Positions 44,480 to 52,286 of a DNA stretch of 64,000 nucleotides are shown in pieces (the first letter of the stretch is position 1; each line of letters opens with the position of its first letter). A program made the translations under genes and the position numbers. This DNA comes from Dactylosporangium fulvum (GTDB lineage Bacteria > Actinomycetota > Actinomycetes > Mycobacteriales > Micromonosporaceae). The notes beneath the pieces were generated by a model. That model was not told the DNA's origin. It saw only the letters and a list, made by a program, of their open reading frames with translations, and made no database searches. Location of the stretch: positions 10,130,501 to 10,194,500 of the forward strand of contig NZ_CP073720.1 in NCBI RefSeq assembly GCF_025137375.1, written 5' to 3'.

Positions 44480-45032
44480 ATGCGTCCCGCCATCGTGATC
44501 GCCGCGGCTCTTCTGTGCGCCGCCTGCACCTGTTCAGCGTGCGCATCGACCAGGCGCACCGTCGGTCCGGCACCGGCGCAGCTGACCCTGGTCGCCGGGC
44601 AGCAGGATTCGGCGCTGCTGAAGTCGTCGCTGACGAAGCTCGGGTCCAAGGCAGAGGGCGATCGGCTGGTGGCGCCGGCCTCGGCGGGCGCGACGCCGGT
44701 GGCGCAGGCCCGCGGCACAGGACAGGGCCTCGTGCTGACCGGCGACCGGGCCAAGTCGCTGGCCGCCGACCCCGCGGTGGCGCAGCTGTCCGGGAAGGTC
44801 GCCGTCGGGGTCCTCGACGACGCCGGGGGTCCGCGTGGTGGTCTGCACCTCGTGGGACTCGGCCGCGACAGCCACGGCGGAGGCGGACAAGCAGCGGACG
44901 GCCTATCCGGCGGAAGCGGCTGCCGAGGTGAAGGCCGACGGCAAGCTCGTCCGGGCCGTCTCCACGGCGGCGTCACCGCGGGCGGTGTTCGACAGCCTGG
45001 ACAAGCACGCCCTGCCCGGCGTCACTGCTTGA
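44480..45032 (+). pseudogene. Frameshifted secreted lipoprotein gene
   Basis: The ATG at 44480 opens a lipoprotein signal (MRPAIVIAAALLCAAC) and a domain of about 115 residues to VAVGVLDDAG. There the frame becomes nonsense-like (Gly/Arg-rich). The correct sequence continues in the +1 frame as VRVVVCTSWDSAATATAEADKQ and ends DSLDKHALPGVTA at 45030-45032. Removing one G from the run GGGGG at 44825-44829 joins both into an intact protein of about 180 residues. So the gene is broken by one extra base, either a true mutation or a sequencing error. I do not recognise the family. Its end overlaps the end of the MarR gene. Confidence 0.6.
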
Positions 45033-45471
45033 GGGTCTCGGTGATCTGTTGACTGATCTCCCGGAGCTGCTCGACCTGCTCGGGGGTGAGCGGGTCGAAC
45101 AGGTGGGTGCGGACGGTCTCGACGTGGCCGGGCGCGGCGGCCTCCAGCGCGGCGAAGCCCTCGTCGGTCAGGTCGGCGAACTGGCCGCGCTTGTCGTCGT
45201 CGCAGTCGCGCCGCCGGACCCAGCCGCGGCTCTCCAGCCGCGTGACGGCGTGTGAGAGGCGACTGCGGGACGAGCGGGTCAGGACGGCCAGTTCACTCAT
45301 GCGCAGCGACCGGCCGGGCGACTCGGAGAGCACGACGAGAATCTCGTAATACGCATGCGGCATGCCGGCGTCATGCTGCAGTTCCCGGTCGAGCCGGTCG
45401 ATGAGCAGCGTGGCGGCGGCATAGAAGGCGCGCCAGGCACGCTGCTCGTCATCGTCGAGCCAGCGGGTCAC
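45022..45471 (-). CDS. MarR-family transcriptional regulator
   Basis: The 149-residue protein has the MarR winged helix: DAGMPHAYYEILVVLSESPG, RSLRMSELAVLTRSSRSRLS as recognition helix, and RLESRGWVRRRDCDDDKRGQ with the wing (DDDKRGQF). The dimer helices lie at both ends (QRAWRAFYAAATLLIDRLD and EQVEQLREISQQITETL). MarR proteins sense small phenolic or oxidative signals and usually control neighbouring genes. Here it faces PadR on the other side of a 73-bp gap, which would hold both promoters. GTG 45471 is the start. Confidence 0.9.
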   Translation of the reverse strand: MTRWLDDDEQRAWRAFYAAATLLIDRLDRELQHDAGMPHAYYEILVVLSESPGRSLRMSELAVLTRSSRSRLSHAVTRLESRGWVRRRDCDDDKRGQFADLTDEGFAALEAAAPGHVETVRTHLFDPLTPEQVEQLREISQQITETLKQ

Positions 45472-45523
45472 CCCGTTATTTTTGCACGTACAGAAATGTC
45501 TTACCGATCATGCCTGATTACTC

Positions 45524-45542
45524 TACCTTGCGCTGCAAGGTA
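45524..45542. promoter_or_regulatory. Palindromic operator at the PadR start
   Basis: Arms TACCTTGC and GCAAGGTA with GCT between them are perfect and end two bases before the PadR ATG. PadR proteins often repress their own gene from such sites, so this is the likely autoregulatory operator. It could also be read by the MarR protein encoded on the other strand. Confidence 0.6.
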
Positions 45543-45544
45543 CT

Positions 45545-45895
45545 ATGTCTGACATGGATGTACCGGGCTCGCTGTCGACCGCGCTGCGGCGCGGGACGCT
45601 GGAGTTCTGCGTGCTGGCGTTGCTGGAGGAGGGCGAGCGGTATGGCGTGGAGCTCGTCCGCCGCCTCGGCGCCGAGCGCACGCTGACCACCAGCGAGGGC
45701 ACGCTCTATCCGCTGCTCGCCCGGCTCCGCCGGGCCGGCTGGGTGGAGACCAGCTGGCGGGAGTCACCCGCCGGCCCGCCGCGCCGCTATTACGAGCTGA
45801 CCCCCAGCGGCCGCTCGGCCCTGCGCCACTTCCGCGACGAGTGGACATCCTTCCGGGACACCGTCGACCGAATTGTCGGAACGAGGGCGGCATGA
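45545..45895 (+). CDS. PadR-family transcriptional regulator
   Basis: The 116-residue protein is a short PadR: LRRGTLEFCVLALLEEGERYG, VELVRRLGAERTLTTSEGTL, YPLLARLRRAGWVETSWRES and PPRRYYELTPSGRSALRHF, the winged helix with the usual Y-Y-x-L-T-x-x-G end. The start may be 45545 or the ATG three codons later. Its stop overlaps the start of the HAAS-domain gene (ATGA), a conserved pairing: PadR plus HAAS-domain membrane protein is a common two-gene unit in Gram-positive bacteria that senses envelope stress or drugs. Confidence 0.92.
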   Translation: MSDMDVPGSLSTALRRGTLEFCVLALLEEGERYGVELVRRLGAERTLTTSEGTLYPLLARLRRAGWVETSWRESPAGPPRRYYELTPSGRSALRHFRDEWTSFRDTVDRIVGTRAA

Positions 45896-46335
45896 GCACC
45901 TACGATGGCCTGGTCAACGACTATCTCCGCGCCGTCGAGCAAGCCTTGGCGGGCGTGCCCGCCAGTCGGCGCGACGAGTTGCTCGCCGACTTGAGCGAGC
46001 ACATCGCCGCCAAGCGGGCCGAGCTGACCCCGGAGCGCGAGACCGAGGTCGAGGTGCGGTCGATCCTCGAGCTCCTGGGCGACCCGGCCGACGTCGCCGC
46101 CGAGGCGATGCTGGACGCTGAGCCGCAGCCCCCGATGGTGATCCAGCCCGGCAAGAAACTCGGCGCGGTGGCCTGGGTGCTGATCACGATCGCGGCGGTG
46201 TCGACCCTCTGCGTGGGGACGATCCTGGTCGGCGTGCTGTTCTTCGTGGCCGGCAACAACAACTCGGGCTCCGAAACCACCCCGATCGAGTCACCCGCCG
46301 CGGTGTCGCAGTCCCCGGTGCCGTCGCCCACCTGA
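45892..46335 (+). CDS. HAAS-domain membrane protein, PadR partner
   Basis: The 147-residue protein has the HAAS signalling domain at the start (YLRAVEQALAGVPASRRDEL, LADLSEHIAAKRAEL, then a late LGDPADVAAEAM) and one membrane helix (VAWVLITIAAVSTLCVGTIL plus VGVLFFVAG), with a short Ser/Pro tail outside. HAAS domains link PadR regulators to the membrane in two-gene units. It overlaps padR by ATGA. The family A palindrome begins 45 bp after its stop and may end the transcript. Confidence 0.85.
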   Translation: MSTYDGLVNDYLRAVEQALAGVPASRRDELLADLSEHIAAKRAELTPERETEVEVRSILELLGDPADVAAEAMLDAEPQPPMVIQPGKKLGAVAWVLITIAAVSTLCVGTILVGVLFFVAGNNNSGSETTPIESPAAVSQSPVPSPT

Positions 46336-46380
46336 GCTCACAATCGCCGCGAGGGCCGGACCGTCAACACTGGTCCGCTA

Positions 46381-46449
46381 GATCTTGCAGTTGTGGTGCC
46401 GAGACACTCTCTGCATGCCCGGCTTGTTGGGCACCACAACGGCAAGATC
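46381..46449. repeat. Family A palindromic repeat, copy 1
   Basis: Arms GATCTTGCAGTTGTGGTGCC and GGCACCACAACGGCAAGATC pair at 19 of 20 positions around a 29-nt loop. It begins 45 bp after the HAAS gene stop. Other copies are at 46775, 55135 and 59222. Placement suggests a terminator-like or REP-like role. Confidence 0.8.
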
Positions 46450-46646
46450 GACGCACAAGAAGCCGGCGAGCGTTGATGGACACCGCACTCATGTCAGTCT
46501 TGATCGTCGAAGGATACGGCCGCTCGGGCGAGTGGCCCGGCCACGGATGACGACCCACGTCGACATTCTTGATCGCGTCCGCCAGGGCGGCGCCCAAGCT
46601 CGACCACTCCGACCGTCGGGGTTCAGCACCCGTGATCGCGAACTTG

Positions 46647-46984
46647 CCGCAATCATGGCCAAGCACCGGAACGAAGCGCGCGGGACCGAGCGGCCAGTTT
46701 CATGATCGCGGAGCGTTTGTGTAGCCAGGGAGCCTGTTGCGCAATTCGCTGGGACAGCGTCGGCGGCCCAACTGCGCGCCGATCTTGGAGTTGTGGCGCC
46801 ATGAACCTCCGAATTTGTCCGGGTTTGTCAAGGACCACAACTCCAAGATCGGCGCGGTTGTCGGGGTTGACGCGCGAGGGATCCGAATTGCGCGACAGGC
46901 TCCAGGGGTGCACAAACGCTCCACGATCATGAAACGGTGGCCGAACCGCCCGACCGCGCCCAGCCGCGGCACCCATGATTGCGG
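46647..46984. repeat. Large foldback inverted repeat with a nested family A palindrome
   Basis: The left arm (46647-46796) and right arm (46835-46984) are imperfect complements, roughly 80% alike over the inner 105 bp. Outer ends share CCGCAATCATGG; inner parts share GTTTCATGATCG, GGAGCGTTTGTG, GAGCCTGT and GCGCAATTCG. The centre is family A copy 2. It could extrude as a hairpin of about 340 nt and looks like a non-autonomous foldback or MITE-like element. Confidence 0.65.
46775..46856. repeat. Family A palindromic repeat, copy 2
   Basis: Perfect 22-bp arms, starting CGCGCCGATCTTGGAG and ending CTCCAAGATCGGCGCG, around a 38-nt loop holding TCCGGGTTTGTCA. It forms the core of the larger inverted repeat. 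Confidence 0.8.
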
Positions 46985-47077
46985 TCGCGGCGAAGCCAGG
47001 ACTGTCAAGAGTCCCGCGGAGCCTCCGCCACCACAGATCGATAGGGGTTGTCGTCATGGGTTTCGGCCGGTTTGTGG

Positions 47078-47106
47078 CCGTGATCGCGATCCGTTCGCGA
47101 TCACGG
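47078..47106. repeat. Family B palindrome, copy 1
   Basis: Arms CCGTGATCGCGA and TCGCGATCACGG are perfect around the loop TCCGT. The second copy, in inverse orientation, is at 47612-47640; the flanks (CGGCC before the stem) match as well. Confidence 0.65.
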
Positions 47107-47150
47107 GTGCGGCGGTTGAGTCTGGCCGGGTGGTGCGGCTGCGGTTCGTA

Positions 47151-47200
47151 GATCAAGGGAAACTTCGGGCTGCCTGGACAGCCAGATGTTTCCGATGATC
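47151..47200. repeat. Dispersed palindromic repeat, family C copy 2
   Basis: The block order GATCA, GGGAAA, TTCGGG, GATGTTTCC, ATGATC matches copy 1 at 32245-32308, with weaker outer arms here. Two copies 15 kb apart show a dispersed element. Confidence 0.65.
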
Positions 47201-47240
47201 AAGCAACCCGGGACAAGCCAAGCGCGGAGCACGACCGCCC

Positions 47241-47367
47241 CGGACGACGAGCCCACGGACGACGAGCCCACGGACGACGGGGCCACGGACGACGGGGCCA
47301 CGGACGACACGAACCGGCACCACGAACCGGCACCACGAACCGGCACCACGAACCGGCACCACGAACC
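47241..47367. repeat. Two adjoining tandem arrays (15-bp and 13-bp units)
   Basis: Four units of CGGACGACGAGCCCA or its variant CGGACGACGGGGCCA run from 47241 to 47300, with a hybrid fifth unit to 47315. Then four exact units of GGCACCACGAACC run to 47367. The unit length change rules out one reading frame through both, so this is a DNA repeat and not a coding repeat. Confidence 0.8.
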
Positions 47368-47426
47368 GGCAATGCGAGGGCACGGCTGGGTGCGCGGCCC
47401 GGCACCGCTTGACAAAATCCTTCACA

Positions 47427-47474
47427 GATCACGGAACTTTTGCGGGCCTGGAACCCCGAAAAAGGTCCGTGATC
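47427..47474. repeat. Stem-loop in the repeat island
   Basis: GATCACGGA and TCCGTGATC form a perfect 9-bp outer stem; inside, CTTTTGCGGG and CCCCGAAAAAGG pair imperfectly. No second copy seen. Confidence 0.55.
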
Positions 47475-47611
47475 ACGGAAGATTCGTGCTGCTCCAGCAA
47501 CACCAACTCTCCGCGATCACGAACTGCAGCCGGAACGCCCAGCCGCGCTCAGCCGCTGCACCGGTGTCGCCAGGACCGGTGTCGCCAGGAGCGGCTCGGC
47601 CGCCGTGCTCG

Positions 47612-47640
47612 GCGTGATCGCGAACGCATCGCGATCACGG
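47612..47640. repeat. Family B palindrome, copy 2
   Basis: Arms GCGTGATCGCGA and TCGCGATCACGG (11 of 12) around the loop ACGCA. Its reverse complement matches copy 1 including the flank GGCCG. Confidence 0.6.
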
Positions 47641-48177
47641 CCGCCAATGGCCGGAATCCGCGGAGGCCGGCCCGATCACGAACCCGACCGGCGACCGGCC
47701 CGGCAGGGCACCGAGCATGGTGGAGTTCGACGGCCCGACGACCGGATCCGTCATTGGTCAATGATCGTTAGTCCCGGCTGACAACGCCGGCCATTGAGGG
47801 CTGGACCGTCGACGGCGCATGCCGGGATAGGCCGCGGCTGGGCGGCAACAGCCGGCCGCTCAAGCGCCAGCGGGCTGTGCGCCTGCGCCCCAACTCGGGC
47901 CGGACCTGCGTCACAGATCTCAGCGCGGTGCGCCTCGACCCGTCAGCGGCGGCGCCGTGGAGAAGCGGTCGCGAGGCCCGGCGAGACCTCGCGACCGCAG
48001 CTCCTGGAAGACGTCGCCGAGCGGACGACGCTTGCGCGCGTCCGCTCGGCGACCAACGTCCGCATCGCCCCGTCCTCCCCAATTCGATACGAACGCGCCA
48101 CCGCCCCCCGATCGTGTCCGACCCGCGACCGCCCCCCGGTCCGACGCCTTATGGCTGGTGGGTCCAGATCAGCGTAT

Positions 48178-48189
48178 CTAGACGTCTAG
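48178..48189. promoter_or_regulatory. 12-bp palindrome upstream of the HTH protein gene
   Basis: CTAGACGTCTAG is a perfect palindrome 46 bp before the GTG start at 48235. Since that gene ends in a helix-turn-helix, it may bind here itself. Inference only. Confidence 0.4.
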
Positions 48190-48234
48190 GTTCGCGCAAT
48201 TGTTGATTTGCGGAATTGTGGATAGCCTTGCGGC

Positions 48235-48783
48235 GTGCATGGCCGCCTCTTTCCAGTCGCCGAGGACTGGTATGAATGGCGCCAGGACGACCCGCCCCTG
48301 GCCGGGACGGTCCGGGTGCGGATCGGAGTGGGTGCGGGCGGGCGGCTGGTGCTGACCGGGCTGCTCATCGACGGCACGCCCAGCGCCGATCTGTTGCGCG
48401 CGATCCCTGTCGGTCGCATCGAGGCCGCGGCCAATGCGCAGTTGGCGGTGGTCGACACTCCTCTCGGCACCGCGCCTGTGCTCAACATCAGGGCCAGACC
48501 TGTCACGGCGCCGGTCGCCGAGGACGTCGGCTGGGAGATGGTGGAGCCGGCGCTCGCCGTGGCGCGGACGGCATCGAGCACGGCGGTGCGCCTGCGCGGC
48601 CGGCCCGACGTGTTCTACCGCGAGGTCGCCGACGTCTACCTCAACTTCGCCCAGGCCTCGCCCCGGCCGGCATGCGACCTCGCCGACCAGCACGGAGTGC
48701 CGGTCAGCACCGCCCACCGATGGGTCAAGGAGGCCCGTCGGCGCGGGTTCCTCCCGCCGGGACGGCCCGGCAAGAGCGGCTGA
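48235..48783 (+). CDS. Hypothetical protein with C-terminal helix-turn-helix
   Basis: The 182-residue protein has an unknown first domain (LFPVAEDWYEWRQDDPPLAG, then VRVRIGVGAGGRLVLTGLLI), a middle with VFYREVADVYLNFAQ, and an end PACDLADQHGVPVSTAHRWV followed by KEARRRGFLP, a helix-turn-helix of the kind that guides DNA binding by small actinobacterial regulators. Such proteins are common in actinomycetes and uncharacterised as far as I know. It starts with GTG 48235, just outside the repeat island; the palindrome at 48178 may be its target. Its 3' end is 61 bp before the next gene. Confidence 0.7.
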   Translation: MHGRLFPVAEDWYEWRQDDPPLAGTVRVRIGVGAGGRLVLTGLLIDGTPSADLLRAIPVGRIEAAANAQLAVVDTPLGTAPVLNIRARPVTAPVAEDVGWEMVEPALAVARTASSTAVRLRGRPDVFYREVADVYLNFAQASPRPACDLADQHGVPVSTAHRWVKEARRRGFLPPGRPGKSG

Positions 48784-48844
48784 CGCGGATCACGCAAGAT
48801 TCAGCCGGATCGGCGGGGATGCATGGCGCCGGTATGGTGGGGAC

Positions 48845-49297
48845 GTGTCGATCGACGACGCGTTACGCACGAAGGTGCACCGGCTGGTGACCGACTATGT
48901 CGGCGGCCAGCCCGTGCCGCCCGACCTCAGCACGGCGCCGGCGGCGATCCGCAGTGGGACCGCCGTGCTCTACCTGCGACTGCTCGCCAATGACCCGCCC
49001 TTGGTCCGGATCTTCTCGCCGCTGCTGCGCAAGATCGACTGCTCGTCCGAGCTGCTGGCCGAGCTCAACGATCTGAACGGCCGGCTCAACTTCCTCCGGA
49101 TCTTCTGGCGCGACCAGTCGGTGATCGCCTCCACCGAGCTGCTGGCGGCGACGCTCGACCCGATCGAGCTGAGCAACGCCTGCGACTGGGTCGCCGACGC
49201 CGCCGACTACTACGACGTGCGGCTGCGCGACCAGTTCGGCGGGGAGCTGGCATTCAGTCCGCCACCGGCCTCCGACCATCCGGCCGACCGGCCCTGA
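48845..49297 (+). CDS. YbjN/T3SS-chaperone-like protein
   Basis: The 150-residue protein has the fold pattern of YbjN/CesT-like peptide-binding chaperones: IRSGTAVLYLRLLANDPPLV, RIFSPLLRKIDCSSELLAEL, NDLNGRLNFLRIFWRDQSVI and IASTELLAATLDPIEL, alternating strands and helices. The actinobacterial members are of unknown partner. GTG 48845 has GGTGGGG upstream. The gene lies between the HTH protein and an aldehyde dehydrogenase, with no functional hint from either. It is not evidence for type III secretion, since no such genes are present. Confidence 0.75.
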   Translation: MSIDDALRTKVHRLVTDYVGGQPVPPDLSTAPAAIRSGTAVLYLRLLANDPPLVRIFSPLLRKIDCSSELLAELNDLNGRLNFLRIFWRDQSVIASTELLAATLDPIELSNACDWVADAADYYDVRLRDQFGGELAFSPPPASDHPADRP

Positions 49298-49330
49298 GAA
49301 ATTTGTCGGTCCTGGGTCCAAGATGGACCC

Positions 49331-50890
49331 ATGACGCGCCTCATCGTCTCCACCGTCGGCGGCAATCCCGTCGAACCCCAGGACCGCCGCGAGCCATCGA
49401 TCAACCCGTCCCGTCTCGACGACGTCGTCGCGGAGGTGGCGCTGGCCGACGTCGACACGTTCGTCGCCGCCTGCCGGTCCGCCCGTCGCGCGCAACGGGC
49501 GTGGGCCGACGTGCCGGCACCGGTTCGCGGGCGGGTGGTGGCCAACCTCGGCCGCCTGGTCGAGGCCAACTTCGAGGCCCTGACGGCGCTGGTGACCCGC
49601 GAGGTGGGCAAGACCCTGGCCGAGGCGCGCGGCGAGGTGCAGGAGATCGTGGACACCTGCGACTTCTTCCTCGGCGAGGGCCGCCGGCTCTACGGGCAGA
49701 CCGTGCCCAGCGAGATGCCCGACAAGCAGCTGTTCACGTTCCGCGTGCCGGTGGGCGTGGCAGCCGTCGTGACGGCGGGCAATTTCCCGGTGGCCGTCCC
49801 GAGTTGGTATGTGGTGCCGGCCCTCCTCTGCGGTAACGCCGTCGTCTGGAAGCCGGCCGAGTATGCCGCCGCCTGCGCCGACGCGTTCGCCGAGCTGATC
49901 CGCCGGGCCGGTGTGCCCGACGGCGTGCTCGACGTGGTCCACGCCGACGGGCCGACGACGTTTGCCGGACTGGAGACCGGCCTGCGGGAAGGGCTGATCG
50001 ACAAGATCGGGTTCACCGGGTCGTCCGAGGTCGGCGCCCGCGTGGGTGAGCTCGCCGGGCGCCACCTCCAGAGCGCCTGCCTCGAGCTGGGCGGGAAAAA
50101 CCCGATGGTCGTGACCGAGGACGCCGACCTCGACCTCGCGGTCCACGGCGCGTTGTTCGCCGGGTTCGGCACTGCCGGGCAGCGCTGCACCTCCCTCGGC
50201 ACGCTGATCGTGCAGGAGAGCGTGCTGGACGAGTTCACGCGCAGGCTGGAGGAGGCGGTTCAGGGCGCGGCGATCGGCGACCCGACGGATCCGTCGGTGC
50301 TCTACGGGCCGCTGATGAGCGAGCGCTTCGCCGGTCGGTACGACTCCTATCTGCAATGGCTCGAAGACCATCACCGTGTGTCCGGCTCGTCCGGCGTCGG
50401 GCGGATCAGCTCAGGCAACCCCCGGGCGGGGTTCGTCGGCGACCCGGCGACGGGGCTGTTCTACCACCCGGTGCTCGTCCACGGGGTGCGGCCGGATGAC
50501 AAGCTGTTCCAGCAGGAGACGTTCGGGCCGATCGTGGGCGTGACGCGGTATTCGACCCTGGACGAGGCGGTCGAGCTGGCCGACGCGCCTGGCTACGGCC
50601 TGTCGGCGGCGATCTACACGACCGACCCGCGGAAGGCGTTCACGTTCCGGCGCGGCACGCGGGCCGGCATGGTCAGCATCAACAATTCGACGTCGGGCGC
50701 TGAGGCGCACCTGCCGTTCGGTGGCAACGGCCGGTCCGGCAACGGCAGCCGCCAGTCCGGCGTGTGGGTGCTCGACCAGTTCACGCGGTGGCAGTCGATG
50801 AACTGGGACTACTCAGGCAGACTCCAGCGCGCCCAGATGGACACGGTGACGATCTCCCCAGATCTGGAGTACCGCCTGCCGGCGAGTTGA
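49331..50890 (+). CDS. NAD(P)-dependent aldehyde dehydrogenase
   Basis: The 519-residue protein is a standard ALDH: VGVAAVVTAGNFPVAVPSWY and NAVVWKPAEYAAACADAF bind the cofactor; IGFTGSSEVGARVGELAG is the nucleotide loop; SACLELGGKNPMVVTEDADL carries the general-base Glu; FGTAGQRCTSLGTLIVQE has the nucleophile Cys286. The end LPFGGNGRSGNGSRQSGVWV fits the ALDH7-like branch. It oxidises an aldehyde to an acid; substrate not identifiable. ATG 49331 is close to the first conserved residue. The neighbour MFS gene converges on it. Confidence 0.9.
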   Translation: MTRLIVSTVGGNPVEPQDRREPSINPSRLDDVVAEVALADVDTFVAACRSARRAQRAWADVPAPVRGRVVANLGRLVEANFEALTALVTREVGKTLAEARGEVQEIVDTCDFFLGEGRRLYGQTVPSEMPDKQLFTFRVPVGVAAVVTAGNFPVAVPSWYVVPALLCGNAVVWKPAEYAAACADAFAELIRRAGVPDGVLDVVHADGPTTFAGLETGLREGLIDKIGFTGSSEVGARVGELAGRHLQSACLELGGKNPMVVTEDADLDLAVHGALFAGFGTAGQRCTSLGTLIVQESVLDEFTRRLEEAVQGAAIGDPTDPSVLYGPLMSERFAGRYDSYLQWLEDHHRVSGSSGVGRISSGNPRAGFVGDPATGLFYHPVLVHGVRPDDKLFQQETFGPIVGVTRYSTLDEAVELADAPGYGLSAAIYTTDPRKAFTFRRGTRAGMVSINNSTSGAEAHLPFGGNGRSGNGSRQSGVWVLDQFTRWQSMNWDYSGRLQRAQMDTVTISPDLEYRLPAS

Positions 50891-50944
50891 CCTCGGTGGA
50901 TTTCCGTGGCCACGGTTTTCCACCAGGGTCAACCATCGGCGACG

Positions 50945-52216
50945 CTACGCGGGGACCGGGACCGGAGGGGCGGTGGGGGCTGCGCGGCGGGTGCGGAACA
51001 GCAGCAACGACAACGCCGCCGCCGAGATCGACAAGCCGCCCGCGATGTACCAGGCCAGGTCGTAGTTGCCCAGCCTGTCGCGGAGCAGACCCGTCGACGT
51101 GGCGGCGATCGCGGCGCCGATCTGGTGCGACGCGAACACCCAGCCGAACACGACCGGGCCTGACATCCCGAAGTACTCCCTGCACAACGACACCGTCGGG
51201 GGAACCGTCGCCACCCAGTCCAGGCCGTAGAACAGGATGAACACCACCATGCTCGGCTTCACTGTCGCGGCGAACAGCATCGGCAGGACCAGCAGGGAGG
51301 CACCGCGAAGGGCGTAGTACCAGCCCAGCAGGATCCTGCTGTCCATCCGGTCCGTCAGCCAGCCCGACAGGATCGTGCCGGCGATGTCGAACAGACCGAT
51401 CAGGGCCAGCAGTCCGGCCGCCGTGGGTTCGGCCATGCCGTGGTCGTGGGCCGCCGGGATGAAGTGGGTGCCGATCAGGCCGTTCGTCGTGGCGCCGCAG
51501 ATGGCGAAACCGCCGGCCAGCAGCCAGAACGCCGGGGTCTTCGACGCCGTGCGCAGGGCGCCCAGCGCCCGGGAGGCCGCGCCCGTCGTCGGTGGCGGGG
51601 GCGGCGGCTCGTCGCCCGTTGCGCCGTATGCCGTCACGCCCAGGTCGGACGGGTGGTCCCGCAGGCGCCACAGCACCAGCGGCACCACCAGCAGCGCCGC
51701 GCCGGCCACCGTCAGCGCCGCCGTCCGCCAGCCGCGGTCTTCGACGAGCAGCGCCAGCACCGGCAGGAACACCAGCTGGCCGGCCGCTCCGCCGGCGGTC
51801 AGCACGCCGGTGACCAGGCCGCGCCGCTTCACGAACCACCGTCCGGTGATCGTGGCCACGAACGCCAGCGCCATCGACCCGGTGCCGAGGCCGACCAGCA
51901 CGCCCCACAGCGCGATGAGCTCCCAGCTGTGCCGCATGAACACCGTCAGTCCGCTGCCGGCGGACACGAGCAGCAGCGCGTACGCCACGACCCGGCGGAT
52001 GCCGAACCGCTCCATGAGCGCGGCGGCGAACGGGGCGGTCAGGCCGAAGAGCAGCAGGTTGATCGAGACGGCGACCGAGATCGTGCCGAGCGACCAGCCG
52101 AACTCCTCGTGCAACGGGTGGATCATCACGCCGGGAGTCGCGCGGAAGCCCGCCGCGCCGACGAGCGCGACGAAGGCGGCGACAGCGACCAGCCAGGCGG
52201 GGTGGAGTCGTTTCAC
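50945..52216 (-). CDS. MFS transporter, oxalate:formate antiporter-like
   Basis: The 423-residue protein has twelve predicted helices, with PTTV-free loop signatures of MFS: a first helix HPAWLVAVAAFVALVGAAGF, GIRRVVAYALLLVSAGSGL, RWFVKRRGLVTGVLTAGGAAG (the OFA-type R-G-x-x-x-G), and a long central loop with five prolines. The oxalate/formate-like family carries monocarboxylates or small acids. GTG 52216 (VKRLHPAW) is chosen because the region upstream overlaps the divergent regulator's control region. It is divergent from the GlxA-type regulator, which probably controls it. Confidence 0.8.
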   Translation of the reverse strand: MKRLHPAWLVAVAAFVALVGAAGFRATPGVMIHPLHEEFGWSLGTISVAVSINLLLFGLTAPFAAALMERFGIRRVVAYALLLVSAGSGLTVFMRHSWELIALWGVLVGLGTGSMALAFVATITGRWFVKRRGLVTGVLTAGGAAGQLVFLPVLALLVEDRGWRTAALTVAGAALLVVPLVLWRLRDHPSDLGVTAYGATGDEPPPPPPTTGAASRALGALRTASKTPAFWLLAGGFAICGATTNGLIGTHFIPAAHDHGMAEPTAAGLLALIGLFDIAGTILSGWLTDRMDSRILLGWYYALRGASLLVLPMLFAATVKPSMVVFILFYGLDWVATVPPTVSLCREYFGMSGPVVFGWVFASHQIGAAIAATSTGLLRDRLGNYDLAWYIAGGLSISAAALSLLLFRTRRAAPTAPPVPVPA

Positions 52217-52286
52217 GATCCGATGGTCAAGCGTCGCGACAAGAAAGACGAGTGGCCCGACAGCCATAGTGCGCAAGAATTGGGCC

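Larger units (their letters stand above)
46336..48177. other. Gene-free repeat island
   Basis: About 1.8 kb with no reading frame I can support: the frames present have Arg/Pro-rich, shadow-like composition and no ribosome sites. It is packed with stem-loops (family A twice, family B twice, family C once), one long nested inverted repeat (46647-46984), two tandem arrays (47241-47367) and a hairpin at 47427-47474. The last ~500 bp, 47641-48177, hold no structure that I see. No transposase is present. Confidence 0.65.

Noticed and set aside
46653..47156. Minus-strand and plus-strand frames with similar starts (MIAERLC and MIVERLC)
   Set aside because: The likeness comes from the inverted repeat itself, not from two paralogous genes.
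47241..47367. CRISPR array
   Set aside because: Units are 13 and 15 bp, contiguous, with no spacers; no cas genes in the window.
47186..47617. A 143-codon frame with repeated DDEPT
   Set aside because: It begins inside a family C palindrome, crosses arrays whose unit size is not a multiple of three, and has no ribosome site.
48845..49297. Type III secretion system chaperone
   Set aside because: The fold is shared with YbjN proteins; no secretion genes are nearby and actinobacteria lack type III secretion.
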